From positions 1-12,433 of the forward strand of contig DATKHR010000186.1 of assembly GCA_035510155.1 (NCBI GenBank): a stretch of 12,433 nucleotides of DNA, given 5' to 3'. Of the stretch, positions 1 to 6,669 are shown piece after piece. Made by a program: the position numbers and the translations under genes. How positions within the stretch are numbered: the stretch's first letter is position 1; each line of letters starts with the position of its first letter. This stretch comes from DATKHR01 sp035510155 (lineage in GTDB: Bacteria; Acidobacteriota; Vicinamibacteria; Vicinamibacterales; CAVVIG01). The notes below the pieces were generated by a model that saw only the letters and a list, made by a program, of their open reading frames with translations, searched no databases and was not told the origin of the DNA.

Positions 1-1
1 C

Positions 2-166
2 ATTCGAGCGGAGTACGTCGAGATGCCGGGACTTTCCCTGACGGTACTGCAGGCGGCCCGCTTCTGGGGCCTGAGTGCACGCACACTCGAGCATGTGCTC
101 TCCTCTCTCGTGGAGAGCGGGTTTCTGCAACGCGACAAGAACGGTTGCTACCGTCGGTGCCTGTAG
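2..166 (+). CDS. Small winged-helix-like protein, C-terminal part (5' truncated)
   Basis: An open frame enters from the left edge and stops at TAG 164-166, giving at least 54 residues. The visible part reads IRAEYVEMPGLSLT, then a helix with AARFWGLS, then RTLEHVLSSLVESGFLQRDKNGCY. This pattern of a short strand, two helices and a Gly-Phe-Leu turn before a basic wing resembles the winged-helix fold of small MarR/ArsR-like proteins: the AARFWGL segment would be the first helix and the LVESGFL segment the recognition helix and turn. I know similar EY(V/L)EMPGL-starting tails in short uncharacterised Acidobacteriota proteins, but cannot confirm homology here. The role is probably DNA binding, unproven. 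The start lies outside the window, so length and neighbours on that side are unknown. The frame is sound because codon use and hydrophobic spacing are protein-like up to the stop. Confidence 0.6.
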   Translation: MRAEYVEMPGLSLTVLQAARFWGLSARTLEHVLSSLVESGFLQRDKNGCYRRCL

Positions 167-315
167 CGCATCGGCGACCACGGCGTGATGCCGGCCGGCT
201 GGCGATTGCCAGGGCTCGGCCCCGTCGCGACGTCGCGGAGCACATGCTTCGTTCAGCCCTGGCGGGCACACATTGCGGAGCGCGGCCTGGCCACGCAGTT
301 GCAAGTCGCTCAACC
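167..315. other. Intergenic spacer with a short hairpin
   Basis: No convincing gene lies here. A short inverted repeat, CTGGC (199-203), loop GATT, GCCAG (208-212), sits 33 bases after the stop of the upstream gene. It has no T-tract, so it is at best a weak terminator candidate. An open frame from 145 runs through this stretch, but its first 57 codons are Arg/Ala/His-rich and look like non-coding GC-rich sequence. Confidence 0.35.
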
Positions 316-582
316 ATGAACGAGACGCTTGATGAGGCCATTGACGTGCTGGGTCGACTGCAGTTCGAAACCGGTGGCAGTTTGCTCGATCACGTTGTCG
401 CGTTGAAGAACGAGCTCGGTGCCGAGCGCCGGCGACGCATCGACCAACTGCGGAAAGCCGGGGTGCCTGACGCGCAAATCGAGCCGGTTGCCGTGTCGCC
501 AGACCGACCTTCAGACAACGAGGCGCAGGTCGGCCAGGAGAGGTCGGCCACAGCGTGGCTGCGATCATGCAACTGCAGATGA
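316..582 (+). CDS. Possible small charged helical protein, unknown function
   Basis: An 88-residue frame opens at ATG 316 (MNETLDEAIDVLGRLQF) and ends at TGA 580-582. I do not recognise a family. Residues about 1-50 alternate hydrophobic and charged residues and would form one or two amphipathic helices, possibly a coiled coil (the LDHVVALKNELGAERRRR segment). The tail is rich in Pro, Asp and Gln and looks disordered. ATG 316 is preferred over the upstream start at 145 because composition changes there from Arg/Ala-rich noise to a balanced protein-like mix. However, no good Shine-Dalgarno sequence precedes ATG 316 (the bases before it are GTCGCTCAACC). The last residues, including CNCR, look poor. 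It converges on the P-type ATPase gene, 47 bases apart. It could be a real orphan, a decayed gene or chance. Confidence 0.35.
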   Translation: MNETLDEAIDVLGRLQFETGGSLLDHVVALKNELGAERRRRIDQLRKAGVPDAQIEPVAVSPDRPSDNEAQVGQERSATAWLRSCNCR

Positions 583-629
583 CCTGGGTCGCTGCCGGAC
601 TCGCAGTCTCGAAAGCGCGCTCGCGTCCA

Positions 630-3158
630 TCAAACAGACGGTCGAACGATCGCCGAAGGTTGGGTGACGAGAGCGTTGGGGGTCTGCCGACCGAGAAGCC
701 GTCGTTTGGCGGCTTCTACCAGCAACAGATAGCTTCCGGTTGCCGCGGCAAGGAACGCGAAGTACCCGGCCGGCAACGCCGTGAACCCGAGCATGCCTGC
801 AACCGGGCTGAACGGCAAAAAGATCCCGACCGCCACGACCGCGAGGCATGTGGCGATCAACGCACTGCTGGGACGGCTCTGTAACGGATTGCCCGCCGTA
901 CGGATCACGAAGAGCACGAGCGTCTGCGTGGCCAGCGATTCGACAAACCATCCGGTATGGAACTCCGTTTCGCTCGCATGGAAGACGTTCAACAACACGT
1001 AAAACGTCAGGAAGTCGAAGACCGAGCTGATTGGCCCGACCATCAGCATGAACTTGCGGATCAGGCCAATATCCCAGTGTTGGGGCTTCTGGAGGTATGA
1101 CTCGTCGACGTTGTCGGTCGGAATCGTAATCTGCGCGAGATCGTAGAGCAGGTTGTTCAAGAGGATTTGCGTGGGGAGCATCGGCAGGAAGGGCAGGAAC
1201 AGCGCCGCTCCAGCCATGCTGAAGACGTTCCCGAAATTGGAGCTCGTGCCCATCAGCAAATACTTCATGACGTTCCCGAAGGCTTTGCGCCCTTCGATGA
1301 TCCCGTCATGGAGCACGCGCAGACCAGGCTCCACGAGGATGACGTCGGCAGCCTCGCGAGCGACGTCGACAGCGCTCGACACTGAGATACCAACATCGGC
1401 CGCGTGGAGCGACGGCGCGTCGTTGATGCCGTCACCCATGAATCCGACGGCGTGGCCGCGGTGTTTGAGCGCCAGGAGGATCCGGTTTTTCTGCGCGGGC
1501 GAGATGCGCGCGAACACACGCGTCTCCTCGGCAACATGTGCCAGCGCCGGATCCGTCATCCGGTCCATGTCATCGCCCGTGACGATTCGACCCGGCTCGA
1601 TGCCGACCGCACTGCAGACGTGGCCGGTCACGAGATCGTTGTCGCCCGAGATGACTTTGATGTCGACGCCATCGTGCCTCAGAGACGCCACGATCCCGGC
1701 GGCATCAGGCAAAGGCGTATCGGAGAACGTCACGAAGCCGACCAGCGCAAGGTTGTGCTCGTCCTCCCGTGAGTACCGCTCGCGCGCAGGCACGCCGACG
1801 TACGCGACCGCAAGCGATCGGAATCCCTGGCTGTTCAGGCCTGCGCTCACCTGTCGGAGGCGCACAGCGGAAGCGTCGTCGATCGGTTCCACTCTGCCTC
1901 CGATCTCGTAGCCGGTCAGGAGTGGAAGAATCCCTTCGGGAGCGCCCTTCGTGACGAGCACTCGCTGCGACGGCCCCTCAAGGACGACGGAGAGCCGCCG
2001 TCGCTCGAAATCGAACGGGATTTCGTCAACCTTGGTATAGGCGCCGGTCGCGGGCGGGGGCTGATGGAGGAGGGCTTCATCGAGCGGACTGCGAATACCC
2101 GTCTCGAACCGGCTGGCGAGATACGCAAGCTCCAATGCGCGGTTGGACGGGTTCCCGAGAGGATCCAGCGACCGATCGAACGACATCTTTCCAGCGGTCA
2201 GCGTTCCCGTCTTGTCGCTGCACAGCACGTCGAGACTGCCGAGATTCTGAATCGTGGACAGATATTTGACGATGACCTTCTTCCGCGCCATGGCCACGGC
2301 ACCCTTTGATAGGGTCACCGACGTAATCATGGGCAGGAACTCCGGCGTCAAGCCGACCGCCAGCGCCACCGCGAACAGCAGCGATTGAAGCGGATCGCGG
2401 TGGCGGGCAATGCTCACGGCGAGCAGGAAGACCACGAGAACAAACACCGTCCTGGCGAGGAGCTGGCTGAAGTCCCGCAAGCCGCGATCGAACGCGGTTT
2501 CTTCCGGGGCCGCCGCCAGGCGGGCGGCAATTGCGCCAAATGCCGTCCGGGCACCCGTCGCGATGACTTCCGCCGTGGCAGTGCCGCTCACGACAGAGGT
2601 GCCCAGAAACACCATGTTTCGTGCGTCGGCTTTCGTGGACGCCGGTTCACCCGTCGCTTCCTTTTCAGCCGGGAGCGATTCGCCCGTGAGGGACGCCTGC
2701 TGGACGTAAAGATCGCGAGCAACCAGCAGGCGCCCGTCCGCGGGAACCAGGTCTCCCGCGGCGAGCCGGACGATGTCTCCCGGCACTACGTCGCGCCGCC
2801 ACACGTCTCTCCACTCGCCGTCGCGCAGGGCGGTGGCCGTCGGGGCGATCCGTTCACGGAGTTGGTCGATGGCCCGGTGGGAACGACGGGTCTGACTCAA
2901 GTCGATGGCCGCGCTCAGAAGGACAATCGTGCCGATGATTCCCGCATCGATCGCCTCGCCGACGAAGGCCGACGCGACGGCGGCGATCACCAGGATCAAC
3001 ACCAGCGGATTCCTGAAGACGTGCCAGACGTCGGAAAGCGCCGAATGCGGCTTCGCAGCCGGGGGCTCGTTCGGTCCGAACCGCTCCAACCGCGTCTGGG
3101 CTTCGAGTGCCGTCAAGCCTGTCATCGTTGTCTGCGGTTGGACCGTGTCGAGCGCCAT
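630..3158 (-). CDS. P-type ATPase, P3B (MgtA-like, magnesium-transporting) family
   Basis: A full-length 842-residue cation-transporting P-type ATPase in the inner membrane. Visible motifs in order: an N-terminal cation-ATPase domain (about 14-65), the TGES actuator loop (158-161), the phosphorylation site CSDKTGTLT with Asp315, KGAPE in the nucleotide-binding domain (404-408), SGDN (504-507, usually TGDN) and the hinge GDGINDAP (575-582). The core helix reads VGLTPEFLPM, followed by KKVIVK. Together with the late LLNNLLYDLAQITIPTDNVD segment (667-686), this fits the MgtA/MgtB (P3B) group better than calcium or sodium pumps. MgtA proteins are usually near 900 residues; this one is a little shorter. 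Transported ion: Mg2+ by family, not proven. ATG 3158 is 11 bases after the stop of the upstream mini-Clp gene, and no Shine-Dalgarno sequence is visible, so translation is probably coupled. No Mg2+-sensing leader can be recognised because the gene has almost no leader of its own. Confidence 0.9.
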   Translation of the reverse strand: MALDTVQPQTTMTGLTALEAQTRLERFGPNEPPAAKPHSALSDVWHVFRNPLVLILVIAAVASAFVGEAIDAGIIGTIVLLSAAIDLSQTRRSHRAIDQLRERIAPTATALRDGEWRDVWRRDVVPGDIVRLAAGDLVPADGRLLVARDLYVQQASLTGESLPAEKEATGEPASTKADARNMVFLGTSVVSGTATAEVIATGARTAFGAIAARLAAAPEETAFDRGLRDFSQLLARTVFVLVVFLLAVSIARHRDPLQSLLFAVALAVGLTPEFLPMITSVTLSKGAVAMARKKVIVKYLSTIQNLGSLDVLCSDKTGTLTAGKMSFDRSLDPLGNPSNRALELAYLASRFETGIRSPLDEALLHQPPPATGAYTKVDEIPFDFERRRLSVVLEGPSQRVLVTKGAPEGILPLLTGYEIGGRVEPIDDASAVRLRQVSAGLNSQGFRSLAVAYVGVPARERYSREDEHNLALVGFVTFSDTPLPDAAGIVASLRHDGVDIKVISGDNDLVTGHVCSAVGIEPGRIVTGDDMDRMTDPALAHVAEETRVFARISPAQKNRILLALKHRGHAVGFMGDGINDAPSLHAADVGISVSSAVDVAREAADVILVEPGLRVLHDGIIEGRKAFGNVMKYLLMGTSSNFGNVFSMAGAALFLPFLPMLPTQILLNNLLYDLAQITIPTDNVDESYLQKPQHWDIGLIRKFMLMVGPISSVFDFLTFYVLLNVFHASETEFHTGWFVESLATQTLVLFVIRTAGNPLQSRPSSALIATCLAVVAVGIFLPFSPVAGMLGFTALPAGYFAFLAAATGSYLLLVEAAKRRLLGRQTPNALVTQPSAIVRPSV

Positions 3159-3169
3159 CTGTTAGCGGG

Positions 3170-4093
3170 CTACGCGACTTCTAGAAATGCAAAGGGCGTG
3201 GCGTTGCGCGACATCCACAGGTCCGGTAGGTTCACCGCGCGCTCGATCTCCAGCAGATAGCCGCTGGCGATGCGCCGCAGGTCGTTGAGTGTAAGCGGCG
3301 CGAACAGGACCACGTCGTCGATCCGATTGCGGAACTCCGGAGAGAAGCGCCGCTCGAGCTCCCGCCTGACTTCTCCTTGGACGTGATCGATCTCCACGCG
3401 CTCGGAGCGGAATCCAAGCGGGCTTGTCAGCTGGCGGAAGTGCTCGGACCCGAGATTCGAGGTCATGATGATGATCGCATCGCTCAGATAGACGCGTTTG
3501 CCGCGCCCGTCGGTCATCCACCCCTCATCGAAGGCCTGGAGGAACACGTTCAACAGGGCAGGACTCGCTTTCTCGATTTCATCGAGAAGAACCACGGTGA
3601 ACGGATTGTCCTTCAGCTGATTCGTGAGAGTCCCGCCGCGCTCGCTGCCGGCGATCCCCCGCGGCATGCCGATCAATTTGTCGACAGACACAGCGTCGTC
3701 CTGGTACTCCGACATGTCGATTCGGATCATTTTCGTGTCATCGCCGAACAGGAGCTCGGCAACCGCCTTGGCCAGCTCGGTCTTGCCGACACCTGTCGGG
3801 CCGAGGAACAACAGGACGCCGTCTGGACGGTCGAAGCCGTCCTTGAGCGGACCCGAGGACACCGAGCGCAGGTGCTCATCAACTGAGCGGAGGACCTCGT
3901 GCGGGTTGACCTCAGCGTAACGCATGGCCTGCGCAAACAGATCCCATTCGACCTGCGCGAAGGCGTAAAAGAGGTGTTCACTGGCGAGCACGGCGTGCTG
4001 ACGCTCGCGCGACTCTTCGACCGCGCGGTCAAACACCCGTTGTGCGGCTTCGGTGAGCTTGCCTGCAGGGATGTCGAGATCGTCGATGTACAC
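3170..4093 (-). CDS. Reduced Clp/Hsp100-like AAA+ ATPase (single Clp_N repeat fused to D2 module)
   Basis: A 307-residue protein from GTG 4091-4093 (VYIDDLDIPAGKLTEAA), which has GGAGGG at 4097-4102 just upstream. A TTG at 4121-4123 is an alternative start giving 317 residues. Residues about 13-77 resemble one Clp_N repeat. Residues about 80 onward match the second AAA+ domain (D2) of ClpA/B-type proteins: Walker A GPTGVGKT (98-105), Walker B VVLLDE (167-172), sensor-1 TSN (211-213) and FRNRIDD with the probable Arg finger R257. ClpA/B-type proteins usually exceed 750 residues. The second Clp_N repeat, the whole D1 ATPase and its linker are missing, in frame. The D2 small domain with the sensor-2 GAR motif is also missing: the protein ends about 15 residues after LLEIERA. 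The pore-loop GYVG is GIAG here (146-149). It may be a decayed chaperone, a dominant partner of a full-length paralogue, or a specialised protein. It is the first gene of a unit with the P-type ATPase. Confidence 0.8.
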   Translation of the reverse strand: MYIDDLDIPAGKLTEAAQRVFDRAVEESRERQHAVLASEHLFYAFAQVEWDLFAQAMRYAEVNPHEVLRSVDEHLRSVSSGPLKDGFDRPDGVLLFLGPTGVGKTELAKAVAELLFGDDTKMIRIDMSEYQDDAVSVDKLIGMPRGIAGSERGGTLTNQLKDNPFTVVLLDEIEKASPALLNVFLQAFDEGWMTDGRGKRVYLSDAIIIMTSNLGSEHFRQLTSPLGFRSERVEIDHVQGEVRRELERRFSPEFRNRIDDVVLFAPLTLNDLRRIASGYLLEIERAVNLPDLWMSRNATPFAFLEVA

Positions 4094-4096
4094 TGG

Positions 4097-4102
4097 CCCT
4101 CC
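4097..4102 (-). promoter_or_regulatory. Shine-Dalgarno sequence that decides the mini-Clp start
   Basis: On the minus strand GGAGGG precedes GTG 4091-4093 by 3 bases (4 from GGAGG). It supports the GTG start over the in-frame TTG at 4121-4123, which lacks a clear Shine-Dalgarno sequence and would place this GGAGGG inside the coding sequence. Confidence 0.5.
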
Positions 4103-4220
4103 GCTCGGAGAGAGATCCAGCAAAAGGCACGCCGCCGCCAGCGAAAATGCCGCGCACCGGCGGGCTCTTGCTGCCAGCGGGCCGGCAGTTGGCGAACGGA
4201 CCGCGGTGCTCAGACCTCTG

Positions 4221-4226
4221 TATAAT
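4221..4226 (+). promoter_or_regulatory. Consensus -10 box (TATAAT) for the NHL-propeller gene
   Basis: A perfect TATAAT lies 22 bases before ATG 4249 in the divergent region between the mini-Clp gene and the plus-strand run. Transcription would start near 4233, leaving a leader of about 16 bases that holds little more than the Shine-Dalgarno sequence GGAGGG (4239-4244). No TTGACA-like -35 box is seen 16-18 bases upstream, so the promoter may need an activator or rely on the strong -10 box. No comparable box was found facing left for the mini-Clp gene. Confidence 0.55.
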
Positions 4227-4248
4227 GTGGCCCGTCGAGGAGGGTTTC

Positions 4249-5454
4249 ATGACGTCGAAGTCGAGCCGTCAGCTTCTCGTCAGTGGTGTGTTCGTGCTGG
4301 TCCTGGTGATGATTGGCGGTGGTCAGTACGCGCTCGAACGAGCGGCAGCCGCCCAATCCAAAGGGGCGGTCCAGGCGCCTCGCTTCGAAGTCGACCCGAT
4401 GTGGCCCAAGCCGCTGCCCAACCATTGGTTGCTCGGCTCGACCATCGGGGTCTCCGTCGATGCCCAGGATCACATCTGGATCATCCATCGCAGCTCCGCC
4501 ACGCTGAACAACAACGAGCGCGGCGCGGAGCTCGATCCGCCAACCGGGGAGTGCTGCAAGGGCGCCCCGCCGGTCCTCGAGTTCGATCAGGCCGGCAACC
4601 TGTTGCGGCACTGGGGCGGGCCGGGGCAGGGCTACCAGTGGCCGCAATCGAACCACGGCATCACAATCGACTACAAGGGCAACGTCTGGATCGGCGGCAA
4701 CGGCGCCGACGACGGCCAGGTCCTGAAGTTCACGCAGGACGGCAAATTCATCAAGCAGGTCGGCATGGAGTGGGGCTCGGCCGGCAGCAACGACACGTGG
4801 GCGTTTGGTCAGGTCGCGAAGATCTTCGTCGACAAGACCGCGAACGAAGCCTACATCGCGGACGGCTACCGCAATCACCGGGTCGCTGTCATCGACGCGG
4901 ATAGCGGCCAGTTCAAGAGAGTCTGGGGAGCTTACGGCAACAAGCCGGACGACACCAATCTGGGGCGCTACAACCCCGATGCGCCGCCCGCACAACAGTT
5001 CCGCAACCCGGTTCACTGCGCCGAGATGTCCAACGACCGGCTGATCTATGTCTGCGACCGCGTGAACGATCGCATCCAGGTGTTCTCGCCCGAGGGGAAG
5101 TTCGTCAAGGAGCAGTTCATCGCCCGGCGCTCGCTCGCGGACGGGTCCGTCTGGGACATTGCGTTCTCGAAAGACCCGCAGCAGAAGTACCTGTATCTCG
5201 CCGACGGGCGGAACCAGAAGGTCTATGTCATCGAGCGCGACTCGCTTCAAGTGCTCACGAGCTTCGGTGACGGCGGCCGCCAGCCCGGGGAGTTCTTCGG
5301 CGCGCACAGCATCGCCGTCGATTCCCACGGCAACATCTACATTACGGAGACCTACGAGGGGAAACGGGTGCAGCGGTTCATGTACAAAGGCCTCGGCCCG
5401 GTAACCAAGGAGAATCAGGGCGTCGTCTGGCCGACGCGGACCACCACGCATTGA
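4249..5454 (+). CDS. Exported NHL-repeat six-bladed beta-propeller protein
   Basis: A 401-residue protein. ATG 4249 is chosen because GAGGAGGG ends 4 bases before it and because it starts a signal peptide: basic MTSKSSR, hydrophobic core about 9-24, and AAAAQ near 32-36 as a likely cleavage region. The open frame extends upstream to 4147 without support. The mature part shows repeated NHL-like blades of the type (G)I-V-D-x-x-G-N-x-(W/Y)-I: GVSVDAQDHIWIIHR (67-81), GITIDYKGNVWIGG (137-150), IFVDKTANEAYIADG, LIYVCDRVNDRIQVF (265-279) and SIAVDSHGNIYITETYEGKRVQRF (354-377). Cysteines at 102, 103, 257 and 269 could pair in the envelope. The family includes peptidyl-hydroxyglycine lyase-like and scaffold proteins, so the reaction is not known. 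It is the first gene of the plus-strand run, behind a TATAAT box, and the cyclase gene follows after 60 bases. Confidence 0.85.
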   Translation: MTSKSSRQLLVSGVFVLVLVMIGGGQYALERAAAAQSKGAVQAPRFEVDPMWPKPLPNHWLLGSTIGVSVDAQDHIWIIHRSSATLNNNERGAELDPPTGECCKGAPPVLEFDQAGNLLRHWGGPGQGYQWPQSNHGITIDYKGNVWIGGNGADDGQVLKFTQDGKFIKQVGMEWGSAGSNDTWAFGQVAKIFVDKTANEAYIADGYRNHRVAVIDADSGQFKRVWGAYGNKPDDTNLGRYNPDAPPAQQFRNPVHCAEMSNDRLIYVCDRVNDRIQVFSPEGKFVKEQFIARRSLADGSVWDIAFSKDPQQKYLYLADGRNQKVYVIERDSLQVLTSFGDGGRQPGEFFGAHSIAVDSHGNIYITETYEGKRVQRFMYKGLGPVTKENQGVVWPTRTTTH

Positions 5455-5514
5455 AACTGACCGCCGCGTTGCCGGGTATCCGCACGGCGTGAAACCGTGT
5501 CCTGAGGAGTCCGT

Positions 5515-6618
5515 ATGCGAATCTCGGGCGTGGTTCCGGCAATGAGCAAGGTGGTCATGATCGCCGCCGCCTGGAGCCTGGCCATCTCCGGCCGGGCCAC
5601 GCAGCCAGCCGTGGGCCAGACTCAGGCGGGTCAATCAAGCACTCAGGCGAGCGGCCAGTCCGGCGGCAGTCAGGGCCGCGGGGCGTCAAATGAGCCGCTC
5701 ATCAGCCCCGCGCCGTCGGCTGCGAGATTCCCGCGAAATGCCGACGAATTCGACCAGATGTTCAACCAGGTGAAGAACTGGGGCCGCTGGGGGCCCAACG
5801 ACCAGCTCGGCGCCGCCAATCTCATCACCGACACGAAACGCAAGCAGGCTCTTTCGCTGGCCCGGCTCGGGGTCGTCGTCGGCCTCGCGCATTCGCCGCT
5901 GACCGATCGGGCCGTCGACAATCCGAGCCCGTTCGAGCACACGATGAATCGCGGCTTCACGACGGACACGTATAAGGTGTCGTACCACGGGTTTGCCCAC
6001 AGCCATATCGATGCCCTCTGCCACATCCTCTATAAGGGGCAGACCTACAACGGGCACGCCACGGGCGAGATCAACACCGAAGAAGGCTGCAAGATGCTCG
6101 GCATTCAGAACTTGAGAAATGGCGTCGTCACGCGCGCGATTCTCTTCGACATCCCGAGATTGAAAGGCCTCCCGTATCTCGAGCCCGGCACGCCCGTATT
6201 CGTTGAAGATCTCGAGGCGTGGGAGAAGAAGGCGGGCGTGAAGGTCTCGCCGGGCGATGCGATTTTCCTCAACACGGGCCGTTGGGCTCGTCGCGAGAAG
6301 CTCGGACCCTGGAACGTCGGACGCAACGAAGCGGGCTACCACGCATCGGTCGCTCCGTGGCTGAAAGAGCGCGGTGTGTCGTTCATCGGGAGCGATGACG
6401 CTCAGGACGTGACACCATCCCTCGTGGAAGGCATCAACCTTCCCGTTCACACGCTCGCGATCACCGCGCTCGGCATCGGTATCCTCGACAACCAGGATCT
6501 CGAGGAGGTGTCGGCAACCGCCGCCCGCCTGCACCGCTGGGAGTTCCTGTTGACTGTCGCGCCGGTTCCGGTATCCGGTGGCACCGGATTCCCCGTGAAC
6601 GCCCTCGCCATATTCTGA
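5515..6618 (+). CDS. Exported cyclase-family metal-dependent hydrolase
   Basis: A 367-residue member of the cyclase family (Pfam PF04199 type), which includes bacterial kynurenine formamidase and isatin hydrolase. These enzymes hydrolyse amides or cyclic amides with divalent metals such as Zn2+ or Mn2+. The signature HxHxDxxxH is present as HSHIDALCH (162-170). Other family segments are WGPNDQLGAANLIT (92-105) and SPGDAIFLNTGRW (245-257). ATG 5515 has GAGGAG 5 bases upstream. The N-terminus has a hydrophobic stretch (about 11-24) followed by a 40-residue Gln/Ser/Gly-rich linker, which suggests export followed by a flexible linker; a second Met at residue 10 could also start the signal. The substrate cannot be read from the sequence: kynurenine formamidase itself is shorter and cytoplasmic, so a different substrate is likely. 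The cupin gene follows after 51 bases. Confidence 0.88.
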   Translation: MRISGVVPAMSKVVMIAAAWSLAISGRATQPAVGQTQAGQSSTQASGQSGGSQGRGASNEPLISPAPSAARFPRNADEFDQMFNQVKNWGRWGPNDQLGAANLITDTKRKQALSLARLGVVVGLAHSPLTDRAVDNPSPFEHTMNRGFTTDTYKVSYHGFAHSHIDALCHILYKGQTYNGHATGEINTEEGCKMLGIQNLRNGVVTRAILFDIPRLKGLPYLEPGTPVFVEDLEAWEKKAGVKVSPGDAIFLNTGRWARREKLGPWNVGRNEAGYHASVAPWLKERGVSFIGSDDAQDVTPSLVEGINLPVHTLAITALGIGILDNQDLEEVSATAARLHRWEFLLTVAPVPVSGGTGFPVNALAIF

Positions 6619-6657
6619 CGGACCGGTCCTGACCGACGGGCCGGCTACCCCTCGCGC

Positions 6658-6663
6658 TATACT
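6658..6663 (+). promoter_or_regulatory. Candidate -10 box for a leaderless cupin transcript
   Basis: TATACT ends 6 bases before ATG 6670, the spacing at which a start site would fall on or next to the A of the start codon. No Shine-Dalgarno sequence lies between the box and the ATG (CGCTCC), which fits leaderless translation. No clear -35 box is visible. Confidence 0.4.
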
Positions 6664-6669
6664 CGCTCC

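Noticed and set aside
2385..3260. Plus-strand open frame (291 codons) antisense to the P-type ATPase
   Set aside because: Arg/Gly/His-rich shadow of the ATPase N-terminal region, with no ribosome binding site or motif.
3162..3521. Possible frameshifted continuation of the mini-Clp protein in another minus-strand frame
   Set aside because: I looked for the missing D2 small domain and GAR motif here. The translation is Arg/Pro/Ala noise and does not resemble it, so the truncation is not explained by a simple frameshift.
5483..5499. Small hairpin CACGG / CCGTG between the NHL and cyclase-family genes
   Set aside because: A 5-base stem with a 7-base loop and no T-run; too weak to call a terminator or regulatory element.
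4210..5634. Long minus-strand open frame (474 codons) antisense to the NHL propeller gene
   Set aside because: It mirrors the NHL gene. Its translation is a monotonous Val/Asp/Ala/Arg-rich string without domains, a usual side effect of GC-rich coding DNA.
6620..6629. Perfect palindrome GGACCGGTCC after the cyclase-family gene
   Set aside because: Ten bases without a loop or T-run cannot form a useful terminator hairpin, and such short palindromes are common in GC-rich DNA. It could be an operator, but nothing supports that.
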